Origin: Tatumella citrea
GTDB lineage: Bacteria > Pseudomonadota > Gammaproteobacteria > Enterobacterales > Enterobacteriaceae
Length of the DNA: 64,000 bases
Assembly (NCBI RefSeq): GCF_002163585.1
Contig: NZ_CP015579.1
Span: forward strand, 2,914,001 to 2,978,000
Reading direction: 5' to 3'
Shown: positions 41,930-51,549 of the stretch, in pieces
Position numbering within the stretch: position 1 is the first letter of the stretch
Layout: each line of letters opens with the position of its first letter
Program-made: the position numbers and the translations under genes
Notes under the pieces: model-generated
Told to the model about the DNA's origin: nothing
What the model saw: only the letters and a program-made list of their open reading frames with translations
Databases searched by the model: none

Positions 41930-44124
41930 TACATCGCCTCCCGCCACAGATACAACGTGGCCAGTGGAGGCAGAAGCAGTGAAAGCGAATATTCACGCTG
42001 ATGCATCGGCTCTGCTGTAGTTCGGACCTGCCCCTGATTACCCAGATTACTGCCGCGATAGTAGGCCGAATCAGTATTTATCACTTCACGGTAGCATCCT
42101 GGCTGCGAGACACCGATACGGTAATTATCACGGACTACCGGGGTGAAGTTACTGACCACCAGCATCTCGTTACCTTCAGCATCCCGGCGCACAAAAGCAA
42201 AAACCGAATTTTCATTATCATCGACCACCAGCCACTCAAAACCTTGCGGATCGAAGTCCAGCTGATACATTGCCGGATGGCCGGTGTAACAGTGATTAAG
42301 GTCCCGCACCAGCGACTGAACGCCTTTGTGCCACCCACCAGCTTCTTCCAGCAGGTGCCAGTCCAGGCTTTGATTGACATTCCACTCTCTGCCCTGGGCA
42401 AACTCACTGCCCATAAACAGCAATTTTTTACCCGGATGTGCCCACATATAGCCGTAATAAGCACGCAGACTGGCAAATTTTTGCCAGCAATCACCAGGCA
42501 TTTTATCCAGTAATGAACCTTTGCCATGCACCACTTCGTCATGGGACAGAGGCAACATAAAATTTTCGGTATACGCGTAAGCCATACCAAAGGTCATCAG
42601 ATTGTGGTGGTATTTGCGATAAGCCGGGTCCAGTTGCATATAGCGCAACGAGTCATTCATCCAGCCCATATTCCATTTGTAATGGAAGCCAAGCCCGTTA
42701 TGTTCCGGCGGCAGAGTGACTCCAGGATAATCGGTGGACTCTTCGGCCATAGTAATCGCCCCACGGGCTTCACTGCCGATGGTGTGGTTGGTATAACGCA
42801 GAAAAGCAATAGCTTCGAGGTTTTCGCGACCACCATAATAATTAGGCAACCACTCGCCGTCAGGGCGGCTGTAATCCCGGTAAATCATTGAAGAAACTGC
42901 ATCAACCCGCAATCCGTCGATACCATAGCGTTCCAGCCAGTACAGAGCGTTGCCTGCCAGGTAGTTACGAACCTCATGGCGACCAAAATTATAAACCAGC
43001 GTGTTCCAGTCGCGATGAACGCCTTCACGAGGATCCGCATATTCATACAGCGCGGTGCCATCAAACTGCACCAGACCATGTGAATCAAAAGGAAAATGCC
43101 CTGGCACCCAGTCCAGAATGACATTCAGACCCGCTTCGTGAGCAGCGTTGATAAAGGCTTTAAATTCATCGGGCGAACCATAACGACGGGTCGGGGAGTA
43201 AATACTCAGCGCCTGATATCCCCAGCTACCATCAAACGGATGTTCACTTACCGGCATCAGTTCAATATGAGTAAAACCCATCCATTTAGCATAGGAAACC
43301 AGCTGTTCAGCCAGCTCACCATAACTCAGCCAGTAGTTGTTATCCGTATGACGACGCCAGGAACCAAGGTGGACTTCATAGACCGAAACCGCTGAGGTCA
43401 GCGCGTTCGCCTGGCTACGTTGCTCAGAAGCCGGTGTTTTTTCCGGCAGCCGACGAACCAGTGAAGCCGTTTCGGGGCGCATTTGTGTTTCCAGACCGTA
43501 AGGGTCGGCACGCAGGCTGGTATTGCCATGACAATCGATAATTTCGAATTTATATAACTGCCCTTCCTGCACCGCTGGGACAAACAGTTCCCAGATGCCA
43601 CTTTCCCTGCGCAGGCGCATCGGGTGGCGGCGACCGTCCCAAAAATTGAATTCTCCGACCACCGATACCCGTTGTGCATTTGGGGCCCATACAGCGAAAG
43701 TAACACCGGGCACATCATCATAATCTGCCGGATGGGCACCGAGTACTTCGTAGGGACGCAGATGGTTACCTTCCGCCAGCCACCAGGCATCCATATCCTG
43801 AATCAGAGTGCCAAAACGGTAAGGATCGTCGATCAGATGGATATCATCGCCCCAGCGAACCTCCAGCTGGTAACGAAAAGTTTTTTTCCGGCGCGGAATC
43901 ACTCCAATAAATACCCCGCCGTCATCAAAGCGCTGGAGTTCAGCCACTCTGCTTTGCTTTTTAGAATCAATGACCCACACCTGGTCGGCATCGGGTAATA
44001 GGGCACGCACTTCTACACTGGCATCCACCAGATGCATTCCCAAAAAAGAGAACGGATCGGCATAGTGCCCGGAAATGATCTGACGAATAACCTGCTGGTC
44101 GGGGACTACTGGCATAGCGTTCAT
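41929..44124 (-). CDS. glgB: 1,4-alpha-glucan branching enzyme
   Basis: 731 residues, GH13 subfamily 9. Two N-terminal beta domains (CBM48-like, with [23 protein letters not shown]) precede the barrel with [27 protein letters not shown] (nucleophile Asp), [11 protein letters not shown] (acid/base Glu) and [12 protein letters not shown]. It introduces alpha-1,6 branches. It is first in the operon; E. coli keeps the same gene order but at another chromosomal site. Confidence 0.97.
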   Translation of the reverse strand: MNAMPVVPDQQVIRQIISGHYADPFSFLGMHLVDASVEVRALLPDADQVWVIDSKKQSRVAELQRFDDGGVFIGVIPRRKKTFRYQLEVRWGDDIHLIDDPYRFGTLIQDMDAWWLAEGNHLRPYEVLGAHPADYDDVPGVTFAVWAPNAQRVSVVGEFNFWDGRRHPMRLRRESGIWELFVPAVQEGQLYKFEIIDCHGNTSLRADPYGLETQMRPETASLVRRLPEKTPASEQRSQANALTSAVSVYEVHLGSWRRHTDNNYWLSYGELAEQLVSYAKWMGFTHIELMPVSEHPFDGSWGYQALSIYSPTRRYGSPDEFKAFINAAHEAGLNVILDWVPGHFPFDSHGLVQFDGTALYEYADPREGVHRDWNTLVYNFGRHEVRNYLAGNALYWLERYGIDGLRVDAVSSMIYRDYSRPDGEWLPNYYGGRENLEAIAFLRYTNHTIGSEARGAITMAEESTDYPGVTLPPEHNGLGFHYKWNMGWMNDSLRYMQLDPAYRKYHHNLMTFGMAYAYTENFMLPLSHDEVVHGKGSLLDKMPGDCWQKFASLRAYYGYMWAHPGKKLLFMGSEFAQGREWNVNQSLDWHLLEEAGGWHKGVQSLVRDLNHCYTGHPAMYQLDFDPQGFEWLVVDDNENSVFAFVRRDAEGNEMLVVSNFTPVVRDNYRIGVSQPGCYREVINTDSAYYRGSNLGNQGQVRTTAEPMHQREYSLSLLLPPLATLYLWREAM

Positions 44125-44534
44125 CCTTTGATAATTAAATCAGCAATTCAAAAAATCAGTCTGGCAGACCGGGCCATTTTTCCCTGTTGCCGTAAAGTCT
44201 TCCTGACATTGGCCGATGAACAGATAACCCTGAAGAATCGTCATTTGCAGCATTCTGTTAACAAAAATAAGCAAAAAAACCATTCTCGCGGTTTTCCGGG
44301 AGAAATCCTGTACGCACCGGAAATCACTGCTCATACAGTTAATCATAGACAAGGATTGATTAAATCAACGCCAGATCGCGAAGAAAGTTAAGTAAAGATT
44401 TTGTTAGCACTTTTGGTTAAAAAAACTGGCTATCGGGAAGCGAATAAACGACGAAAATACCCTGAGGACAGACATCGGAGAGCAAAAGGGTCTTTAACCG
44501 TAAATCGGGGAGGAGAAATGTGAAAAATGTGGAA
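44125..44534. other. Intergenic region upstream of glgB
   Basis: About 480 bases separate glgB from the SorC-type regulator gene, which points the same way. The region must hold the glg promoter and is AT-rich toward 44390-44440. No CRP or other operator could be assigned by eye with confidence, and no coding region is supported. Confidence 0.5.
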
Positions 44535-44564
44535 TAAAAAAGGCAGCATTACCGGCACTGCCTC
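44535..44564 (-). terminator. Terminator of the SorC-regulator operon
   Basis: On the minus strand AGGCAG/CTGCCT (6 bp, 11-base loop) is followed by TTTTTTA, 44 bases after the regulator stop. Confidence 0.75.
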
Positions 44565-44607
44565 TGAAATTACTGCTTACTGATTCGCAGAGCGAACCTG
44601 CAACGAA

Positions 44608-45570
44608 TTACTGACTCATGCTTAATATCGCACGAACATTTCGTGCACTGGTGGCAATAATGTCAATAGCGCCGGTACGTAATGCGCCCATAATGGCCAT
44701 CGCTTTGGTATTTTCTGAAGCAATCGCAATCACACACGGAATCTGTCGCAATTCTTCGACATTCAGGCCGATAACACGGTTGTCCATGACGGTGTTCACA
44801 TGCTCACCACGAGCATTAAAAAAATCATACCCGGCAATATCCCCGATAACCCCCTGATTCAGGCTGGCATCATTAATTTCCTGCGGGGTGAACCAGCCCA
44901 GTTTGACCATGTAGCTGTCTTCGTTCATATCACCAATACCCACCAACGCGATGTCGGCTTTACGACCACGATCAAGAGTCTCTTTGATGGTACCGTTTTG
45001 CAGCAACAGTTCTTTCAACTGCATATTTTCGACGTAAGCCGGGGCATAAAGCGATTCGCTGCTGCCGCCAAACTTTTTAGATAATAAGCGGCTGATGTGA
45101 TCAGCATTAATGATATCCCCCGGGCGATGGGTACCACCAATACCACAAATAAACCGACAATCTTTTGGCTGAATAGTCCCTGAAGATTCTGCGACTGCGG
45201 CAACATTGCGCCCCTGCCCGACAGCAACTACCAGGTTATCTTTTAGCACATTATTCAGATGTGCTGAGACCAGTGCAGCGACCTGACGTCGTTGTTCTTC
45301 CTCATCATTGTGATCGAGGGCAATCAGTGCACGGGTAACAGGAAAACGCTCTTTGAGCTGTTTTTCCAGCTGGGTGCTAAAGACAGGATGGTAGCGGACG
45401 TTAATTTCAACGATCCCCTCCTCTTTGGCTTTTTTTAACAGCCTTCCGACTTTGATTCGTGAGAAACCGAATTTATTGGCAATTTCTTCCTGAGTCACTT
45501 CGTCGCAGTAATAAGCCACTGCGATTTCGGTCAGCAATTCATAATCCCTGGACATACCTGATTTTTCCAT
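44608..45570 (-). CDS. SorC/DeoR-type sugar-binding transcriptional regulator
   Basis: 320 residues from the ATG at 45570 (GGAG 10 bases upstream); another ATG five codons in is possible. The N-terminal HTH (VTQEEIANKFGFSRIKVGRLLKKAKEEGIVEI) is followed by a SorC sugar-phosphate-binding domain (VAVGQGRNVAAVAES, CRFICGIGGTHRPGD, ADIALVGIGDM, DIAGYDFFNARGE). SorC proteins sense a phosphorylated sugar intermediate. EryD, the erythritol regulator of Brucella, is of this type. It is last on the minus-strand arm of the cluster and likely controls both arms. Confidence 0.88.
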   Translation of the reverse strand: MEKSGMSRDYELLTEIAVAYYCDEVTQEEIANKFGFSRIKVGRLLKKAKEEGIVEINVRYHPVFSTQLEKQLKERFPVTRALIALDHNDEEEQRRQVAALVSAHLNNVLKDNLVVAVGQGRNVAAVAESSGTIQPKDCRFICGIGGTHRPGDIINADHISRLLSKKFGGSSESLYAPAYVENMQLKELLLQNGTIKETLDRGRKADIALVGIGDMNEDSYMVKLGWFTPQEINDASLNQGVIGDIAGYDFFNARGEHVNTVMDNRVIGLNVEELRQIPCVIAIASENTKAMAIMGALRTGAIDIIATSARNVRAILSMSQ

Positions 45571-45698
45571 CCGCCAGTTTCTCCGTTCAACAAAAAAGTG
45601 TTTAGAGGGTGAACATTTGCGTGAAGTATAACAGAGATGCTGCGCTTTCAGGCAATGAAAGCGCAGTGCGTCAGAGCATAAAACCACGCCAGGACAGG

Positions 45699-46469
45699 TC
45701 AGTTTCTGCTGAGGATTTCCCCTGCTTCTGCCAGAATCCTGCCAAAAGCAGAGGGCTGATGTGCAAAGCGGCCGAGGAAAATGCCGTCGACATCCGGCCA
45801 CAACCTGCTGAGCAGACCGGGTCCGGCGCTACCGCCATAAATCACCTGACACTGACTGCCATATTTCTGGTGGAGATGGCTGCGAAGTGTCTTGCAGACA
45901 TGCCGGATATAGCTGTCACTGGCCGGTTTTTCAGCACCAATGGCCCACTGCGGTTCCCAGGCAAAAACAGTCGCTGGCAAGGTTTGTCCGGCAAAGGCTA
46001 CCAGCAGTTCATCGGCCTGCTGAATAGCAATGTCTGCAGCCTGTTGCGGGCTAACCTCCAGTTCCTCACCAATACAAATGACCGGGGTCAGTTGGCTGGC
46101 GTAAGCCCGTGCAATTTTCTGCTGAATCAGATCAGTGGTTTCACCAAAGTAACGCCGGCGTTCAGCATGACCAATTTCGGCATAACGCCCGCCCATTTCA
46201 CTGACCATCTCTGCCGCATTTTCACCGGTCCATGCTCCCGAAGGCGCACCACAGATGTTCTGTGCACCGGTAGCCATCGGGGTACCGGCGAAACATTGCA
46301 GTGCACTTTCCAGTGCGGGGGTTGCAGGGAAAGTAAACAACTCCAGTTGTGCCAGCAGTTCCGGCGACTGTTGTTGTACAATTTCTGCCACCTGGCTGCA
46401 CCACTGTCGGGTTTGCTGGTAACCAAAATAGGTTTTATGGCTGGTGCCAATCACCAGATTTACTGACAT
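45699..46469 (-). CDS. Triose-phosphate-isomerase-like protein, probably EryH-type L-erythrulose-1-phosphate isomerase
   Basis: 256 residues, TIM fold. The three catalytic residues of TIM are retained: Lys12 (IGTSHKT), His101 (EIGHAERR) and Glu172 (AWEPQWAIGA), as is the phosphate loop VIYGGSAGPG. Two normally constant neighbours differ: Asn11 is His and the GHSERR Ser is Ala. This and the kinase and EryI-like neighbours fit the EryH/TpiA2 branch, which converts L-erythrulose-1-P to D-erythrulose-4-P, rather than the housekeeping TpiA. Its start overlaps the kinase stop by 10 bases. The substrate is inferred. Confidence 0.75.
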   Translation of the reverse strand: MSVNLVIGTSHKTYFGYQQTRQWCSQVAEIVQQQSPELLAQLELFTFPATPALESALQCFAGTPMATGAQNICGAPSGAWTGENAAEMVSEMGGRYAEIGHAERRRYFGETTDLIQQKIARAYASQLTPVICIGEELEVSPQQAADIAIQQADELLVAFAGQTLPATVFAWEPQWAIGAEKPASDSYIRHVCKTLRSHLHQKYGSQCQVIYGGSAGPGLLSRLWPDVDGIFLGRFAHQPSAFGRILAEAGEILSRN

Positions 46470-48220
46470 ACCTGCTCCCCTTGACGGGCATTTTGATATT
46501 TATTACTCAGATGTTCATCTACTGTGGCAATCATTAATGCCAGAGAGACAGCACCGGCATCCGGAGTGCCAACACTTCGTTCAGCCAGCGGACGTGCACG
46601 GCCAATTTTAGGAACCAGACCAGCAGTTGCAGCAGCGCTCTTTTCTGCCACCTGAGCCGCTTTGTGCCATGCTTCCGCCAGAGAAAGTCCTTCTGCCGCA
46701 GCACTGTCCAGAGCCTCACTAAACGGCATCAGCACATCCACCAGCGTTTTATCTCCGGGTTTTGCTTTACCGAAATGCATAACACCATGGTTAGCCTGCA
46801 CCACACCTTTGGTTACACTCTCAACGGTGGGCTTTTCACTGTTACCGAGTGTTGTTCCCAGAGTATTCAGAATAACGCCCCAGATGGCTCCGGAGGTTCC
46901 GCCCGCATCATCAGACCAGGCATCTGCCGCTGTCTGTAACAGGAAACCTACCCCGGCACCCTTATTCAGCGCCTGATTAGCGGCCTTACAGGCAGCGACA
47001 ACGCCACGCAACATCCCGATACCATGGTCACCGTCACCGGCAATCGCATCAATATGGCCCAGTTCTTCACATTTTTCAGTCAGCAGTGTTTCCAGCGCAT
47101 TCAGAATAACCATTGTGCTGGCTGCTGCGGCTTTTGACTCTTCTGTCGCTTCAGGTATTTTCACTTCGCCGGACTGTTGTAACTGTACCGGATCCAGAGG
47201 TTCATGTGACAGTACTGAACCACGACTGAAAGCCGGAGTGGTTGCCGGAGCCAGCCACAATTCTTCGATCTCCCCTTCAAACCAGATAAAGCTTACTGAG
47301 AAGCCGGCCATATCAAAACTGGTCACAAACTCACCAATCTGAACATCAACAAGCTCGACACCCGCTTTTTCCAGGTTGTGATGGACATCATTCCACAGCA
47401 CAAATAATTCTTCGTATTTTACCGAACCCAGACCGTTGATAATCACACCCAGGCGCGCGCCCGAGGTCTGGTGAATAGTTTCAGGGCGCTCTTCCAGCAA
47501 TTTTTCGGTCAGTTTTGAAGCAATATCATGAGAGGAGCTGATTGGCAGTTCACTGATACCGGGTTCGCCGTGAATCCCCAGACCAAAGCCCATTTTGCCT
47601 TCCGGCACGGTGAACAATGGCTGTTCCGCCCCAGGGAATTTACATCCGGAGAATGCCAGGCCCAGAGTACGGGTATTATCATTAGCATGACGAGCCACAG
47701 CCAGCACTTCAGCCAGTGAATCACCACGTTCGGCAGCAGCAGCGGCAGTTTTGAACACCACCAAATCGCCGGCAACTCCACGGCGTTTAGCTCTTTCAGC
47801 GAGCGGTGCACTGGAAATATCATCGGTTACCGGCATAACTTCGCACGGAATACCCTCAGCGCGCAGCCGTTCACAGGCCAGCCCAAAATGCAGCACATCT
47901 CCGGCATAGTTACCAAACATCAGCAGCACACCCCCACCGTTGTTCGCCGCACGGGCCACTGAACAGATCTGTTGTGCTGAAGGTGAAGCAAACAGATTTC
48001 CCATTGCTGCACCATGGGCCAGCCCCTGCCCTACCAGACCGGCAAATGCCGGGTAATGTCCGGAACCTCCGCCGACCACGACGGCAACACTGCCTGGCTT
48101 GCTTTTAGTATTACGTACTACACCGCCGGGAACCTGACGCACCATAGAAGCATGGGCGCTGACAAATCCTGCGACCATCTCTTTAGCAAAATCTGACGGG
48201 CGGTTAAAAATCCAGGTCAT
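46460..48220 (-). CDS. Fused DhaK-DhaL ketose kinase (ATP-dependent; possible L-erythrulose kinase)
   Basis: 586 residues from the ATG at 48220 with GTGGAG eight bases upstream. Residues ~1-330 are DhaK: VVGGGSGHYPAF with His55, FGNYAGDVLHF with Asp108, and GIHGEPG with the substrate-binding His217. Residues ~365-580 are DhaL: IAGDGDHGIGM (Mg-ATP site), DDAGGTSGA, GDKTLVDVL and TPDAGAVSLAL. The fusion is the ATP-dependent type, not the PTS type. Known fused kinases act on dihydroxyacetone or on L-erythrulose (LerK). The isomerase partners favour a tetrulose. It is divergent from the EryI-like gene. Confidence 0.88.
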   Translation of the reverse strand: MTWIFNRPSDFAKEMVAGFVSAHASMVRQVPGGVVRNTKSKPGSVAVVVGGGSGHYPAFAGLVGQGLAHGAAMGNLFASPSAQQICSVARAANNGGGVLLMFGNYAGDVLHFGLACERLRAEGIPCEVMPVTDDISSAPLAERAKRRGVAGDLVVFKTAAAAAERGDSLAEVLAVARHANDNTRTLGLAFSGCKFPGAEQPLFTVPEGKMGFGLGIHGEPGISELPISSSHDIASKLTEKLLEERPETIHQTSGARLGVIINGLGSVKYEELFVLWNDVHHNLEKAGVELVDVQIGEFVTSFDMAGFSVSFIWFEGEIEELWLAPATTPAFSRGSVLSHEPLDPVQLQQSGEVKIPEATEESKAAAASTMVILNALETLLTEKCEELGHIDAIAGDGDHGIGMLRGVVAACKAANQALNKGAGVGFLLQTAADAWSDDAGGTSGAIWGVILNTLGTTLGNSEKPTVESVTKGVVQANHGVMHFGKAKPGDKTLVDVLMPFSEALDSAAAEGLSLAEAWHKAAQVAEKSAAATAGLVPKIGRARPLAERSVGTPDAGAVSLALMIATVDEHLSNKYQNARQGEQVCQ

Positions 48221-48553
48221 GTTTGTTTCTCCACAAAATTTGACATTTCCAAGCCCGGTAACCAGCGACTGGCATGTTTTGAAACCATCACCCCCTGAAG
48301 CTAGCAGAAGCCGCCACCCAATCAAATGTTCATTATGTGATTTTGTGAGCAGGGTCTTAAATTCGGAAAATGGCCCTCAAACTGCCTTAAAGAGACTTTT
48401 TCCCCACTTTTATCCCTGCTATTACTAATATCATTAGTTCACTCATTGAACTTTAGTACAATAACAGATCTCAACGTTAAGCCCGGAACCATCACATGAA
48501 CAACATCCGAGCATAAGTTCAATGAAGACGTTATCAGACATGAGGAAAGAGAA
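48221..48553. promoter_or_regulatory. Divergent control region of the sugar cluster with a perfect palindrome
   Basis: 333 bases between the kinase and the EryI-like gene. At 48436-48452 lies the perfect inverted repeat AGTTCA-CTCAT-TGAACT, overlapping the smaller CTAAT/ATTAG repeat at 48425-48437. A related half-site pair AGTTCAATGAA occurs at 48517-48527 and GTTCATTATGTGA near 48326. A TACAAT hexamer at 48457-48462 could be a -10 box. These are good candidates for the SorC regulator's operators. Confidence 0.55.
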
Positions 48554-49033
48554 ATGCTGAAACTTGCTATTGGCGCAGATAATGCCGCCACCGATCTAAA
48601 AAACCTGGTGAAAAAAACTCTCGCAGAACGTGGTATCGAAGTGACTGACTTCAGTCACGATGTTGAGGGTAACGATCAGATGTACCCGGATATTGCCTTT
48701 AACCTGGCCACGGCTATCCGCGAAGGAACTTTTGAGCGCGGTATTCTGTTCTGTGGTACCGGAATTGGCATGGCCATCGTGGCCAACAAGGTTCCGGGGA
48801 TCCGTGCCGCACAATGCCATGATGTTTATTCAGCAGAACGTGCACGTAAAAGTAACAACGCACAGATTATGACACTGGGCGCACGGGTCATTGGCAGTGA
48901 ACTGGCACTGATGCTGGTTGATACCTGGCTGAACTCTGAATTCGAAGCCGGTCGTTCAGGTCCAAAAGTAGAGCGTATTGATTACTACGAAACTCTGTTG
49001 CATCCGGCAGGTACTGCGCGGATTGAAAAATAA
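48554..49033 (+). CDS. RpiB/LacAB-family isomerase, EryI-like (D-erythrulose-4-phosphate isomerase)
   Basis: 159 residues. The family core shows ILFCGTGIGMAIVANKVPGIRAA with catalytic Cys67, then HDVYSAERARKSNNAQIMTLGARVIG. The usual DH pair near residue 10 is DN (GADNAATDLK), and the His of classic RpiB around position 99 is replaced in KSNNAQ. These are features I recall from the EryI/RpiB2 branch rather than ribose-5-phosphate isomerase B. That branch converts D-erythrulose-4-P to D-erythrose-4-P, which enters the pentose phosphate pathway. The start has GAGGAAAGAGAA upstream. Confidence 0.82.
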   Translation: MLKLAIGADNAATDLKNLVKKTLAERGIEVTDFSHDVEGNDQMYPDIAFNLATAIREGTFERGILFCGTGIGMAIVANKVPGIRAAQCHDVYSAERARKSNNAQIMTLGARVIGSELALMLVDTWLNSEFEAGRSGPKVERIDYYETLLHPAGTARIEK

Positions 49034-49151
49034 GCCACAGACGCAGTATCGCTACCGTTCCCTCTGTCATCGTTGCATCAGGTAACAGTCATCACATCAG
49101 CGGGTGAATCTCCCCCCGCTGCTGTGAGCAGGTTATTAAGGAGTCCGCTGT

Positions 49152-50003
49152 ATGAGTAAACTTATTGTTGGCGTAAATACAGCCATGTTTGATGGTATTG
49201 ATCCTGATATTGCTTTCGGGGCCATTCGCGAGTCCGGTTTCCGTTATGTGGAACTGGCTTATAACCAGGGCTATGTGGGCCATATGCCTCCGGAATTATT
49301 CGCCGAAGGGAATGCCCGTGAAATTCGTCGCCTGCTGGATAAGCATCAACTACTGACCCATTCATTGGGAGCAACCATGAACTTTGGTGCAGCAGATGCC
49401 GTGGAGCAATTTACCCGCCGTATCCGGTTTGCCGGAATGATTGGTGCTAAATGGATCAATGTTTGCGTCGGTAAAAAAGAAGATCGACAGAATATTATTA
49501 GTCATCTTCGGGAACTCGCGCCCATTGCCGAACAGGAAAACTGCATTATTTGTCTGGAAAACGGTGGAGACCCGAATTATGACGTGTTCCGTCTGGCAGA
49601 CGATGGCGCAGCTCTGGTTGAAGCAGTAGGCAGTCCGGCAGTATCGGTGAATGTCGATGCCGGCAATATTGTGTCACTGATCCCGGAAGTGGATCCGATT
49701 CAGGCCGCCATTGAAATGTTACCTCTGGCTGCTCACTGTCATCTGAAAGATCTTGAGGTGCGTGACGGAGAAGTCTGGTTTACGCCGATTGGTCAGGGTC
49801 AACTCGACTACGTTCCTATGCTTAAGCAACTGGAACAACGTGGTATTCCGTGCAGCCTGGAGATACCGCTGCGTATGCACCGCCAGCGCGATAGTTATCC
49901 GCTACGGGGTGAGACTCCGGTTGATCCTGCTATCAGCCTGCAGGTTTTAAAACAATCGCGTCAGCAACTGGAAAACTGGCTGGGCTATTCACTGAGCAGT
50001 TAA
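49152..50003 (+). CDS. Sugar phosphate isomerase/epimerase-type TIM barrel (Hyi/LerI-like)
   Basis: 283 residues, xylose-isomerase-like TIM barrel. The expected metal-binding residues are Glu136 (CLENGGD), Asp169 (VNVDAGN), His197 (HCHLKD) and Glu237 (SLEIPL). The family includes hydroxypyruvate isomerase, 2-oxotetronate isomerase OtnI and L-erythrulose-1-phosphate isomerase LerI, so a C4 substrate is plausible, but the sequence alone does not settle it. It has AAGGAG upstream and follows the EryI-like gene by 118 bases. Confidence 0.8.
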   Translation: MSKLIVGVNTAMFDGIDPDIAFGAIRESGFRYVELAYNQGYVGHMPPELFAEGNAREIRRLLDKHQLLTHSLGATMNFGAADAVEQFTRRIRFAGMIGAKWINVCVGKKEDRQNIISHLRELAPIAEQENCIICLENGGDPNYDVFRLADDGAALVEAVGSPAVSVNVDAGNIVSLIPEVDPIQAAIEMLPLAAHCHLKDLEVRDGEVWFTPIGQGQLDYVPMLKQLEQRGIPCSLEIPLRMHRQRDSYPLRGETPVDPAISLQVLKQSRQQLENWLGYSLSS

Positions 50004-50189
50004 CTGCCCTGTTTTTTCCGGCCTGCGGCAAACTTCTGTTCTGGTAATAAGACTGGCTGCCAATTATCTGTTTCTACAATGACTTACGATAAAACAATAA
50101 AAAGACCTAACCAAAGTTCACAGCAGAGTTGAATTTAAAAAATTTAACCGCTGCTGTTATTCAAAAACGATTAAAACTGAAGGTTAATT

Positions 50190-51506
50190 ATGTCTGACTC
50201 TACACTGACTCCTGCAAATAACCAAAAACCCTCAAGTTTTCGTTGGGTGTTATTTGGTGCCATGTTCTTTTTAGTTGCGGTTAACCTGATGGACCGTATC
50301 ACTCTGTCTATCGGAATGCCCTTTATTAAGGACGAATTCTCTCTGTCACCGACCATGCAAGGTTTAATACTCAGCAGTTTCTTCTGGTCATATGCATTAT
50401 TACAAATCCCTGGTGGCTGGATGCTGGACCGTTTTGGTCCGCGTAAAGTGGTGACCGGTGCACTGTTTGGCTGGGGATTCTTCCAGGCCATTATTGGCTT
50501 TGCCACCGGCGGCATTAGTATGATGCTGGCACGTATTGGCCTGGGAGTGATGGAAGCACCCGTGTCTCCCAGTGGGGCAAAACTGAGCTCCAGATGGCTG
50601 ACCAAATCTGAACGAGGTCGTGGTGCGGTAGTGATGGACTCCGGCAGCCCGCTCGGCGTGGCATTCGGTGGTATTATTGTTGCACATCTGATTGTATTGC
50701 TGGATTCATGGCGCATCGCGTTCGTACTGGTTGGTCTGTTCACTATGCTGCTGGGTCTCTTCGCCTGGAAAATTATACGTGACCGCCCGGAATGGCATCC
50801 GAAAGTCAACCAACAGGAACTGGACTATATCCATGCCGGTAATATCACTCAAGCTGATGATTCTGACGAACGTCCGACTCAGGGTCTGGGGATTAGCTGG
50901 CTGACCATGATAGCGATTATGATCGGTCGTGCATCATGGGGCATGGTCTACTGGGGGTTGTTGACCTGGGGTCCAAGCTATCTGGCACAGGCTCAGGGGC
51001 TGAAGCTGGCAGCAATTGGCAACTCAACCTTCCTGATCTTTATTGTCGGTACTGTTGGCTGCCTGTTCAGCGGTTTTTTCACTGACTTTATGGTGAAAAA
51101 AGGCGTCAGTCATAACGTTGCTCTGAAAAGCATGTTGTCAGTATCCGGGATTGTTGGTCTGGGTGCATTGTATGCCCTGTCTTCCATTACCGATCCGGAA
51201 AAAGCGGTCATATTACTGGCGGTAGCGGCGTTTTTCCTGATGTTTGGCAGCCTGTACTGGAGCTTCCCTGCTATCCTGGCACCTAAAGATCGTGTCGGTA
51301 TGGTGGGCGGGTTAATGAACATGGCTAACAGTGTTGCGGGTATCCTGGTACCCATTCTGGTAGGCGTTATTCTGCAGGCCACCGGCAGTTTCAAAAGCGT
51401 TTTAGTCTATTTTGCGATATGTGCCGGATGCTATACACTGGGTACGTTATGTATTAATTTTAATAAAGTTCCGGTAACCAGAAAACAATTATCGTTCCAG
51501 AAATAA
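50190..51506 (+). CDS. MFS transporter, anion:cation symporter (sugar-acid) type
   Basis: 438 residues with twelve hydrophobic segments. The N-terminal NLMDRITLSIGMPFIKDEFSL and SYALLQIPGGWMLDRFGPRKV (MFS motif A) match the ACS family, which includes glucarate, galactonate and hexuronate permeases. The inner half-loop carries RDRPEWHPKVNQQELDYI, another ACS feature. Carriage of a carboxylate such as a sugar acid is therefore more likely than a neutral sugar. It lies inside the presumed tetrose cluster. Confidence 0.85.
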   Translation: MSDSTLTPANNQKPSSFRWVLFGAMFFLVAVNLMDRITLSIGMPFIKDEFSLSPTMQGLILSSFFWSYALLQIPGGWMLDRFGPRKVVTGALFGWGFFQAIIGFATGGISMMLARIGLGVMEAPVSPSGAKLSSRWLTKSERGRGAVVMDSGSPLGVAFGGIIVAHLIVLLDSWRIAFVLVGLFTMLLGLFAWKIIRDRPEWHPKVNQQELDYIHAGNITQADDSDERPTQGLGISWLTMIAIMIGRASWGMVYWGLLTWGPSYLAQAQGLKLAAIGNSTFLIFIVGTVGCLFSGFFTDFMVKKGVSHNVALKSMLSVSGIVGLGALYALSSITDPEKAVILLAVAAFFLMFGSLYWSFPAILAPKDRVGMVGGLMNMANSVAGILVPILVGVILQATGSFKSVLVYFAICAGCYTLGTLCINFNKVPVTRKQLSFQK

Positions 51507-51549
51507 CATCCGGTTGCCGGCAAACACACTCTTAATACAGGATAAAAAT

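Noticed and set aside
44608..45801. 397-residue version of the SorC regulator
   Set aside because: The first 77 residues are Cys/Arg-rich and unlike the family; a start with a ribosome binding site gives the normal ~320-residue length.
45609..46466. 285-codon plus-strand frame opposite the TIM-like gene
   Set aside because: Antisense shadow of a gene with intact catalytic motifs; low-complexity, Cys-rich translation without domain features.
50171..50809. 212-codon minus-strand frame opposite the MFS permease
   Set aside because: Shadow of the permease; Pro/Arg/Ser-rich translation typical of antisense frames.
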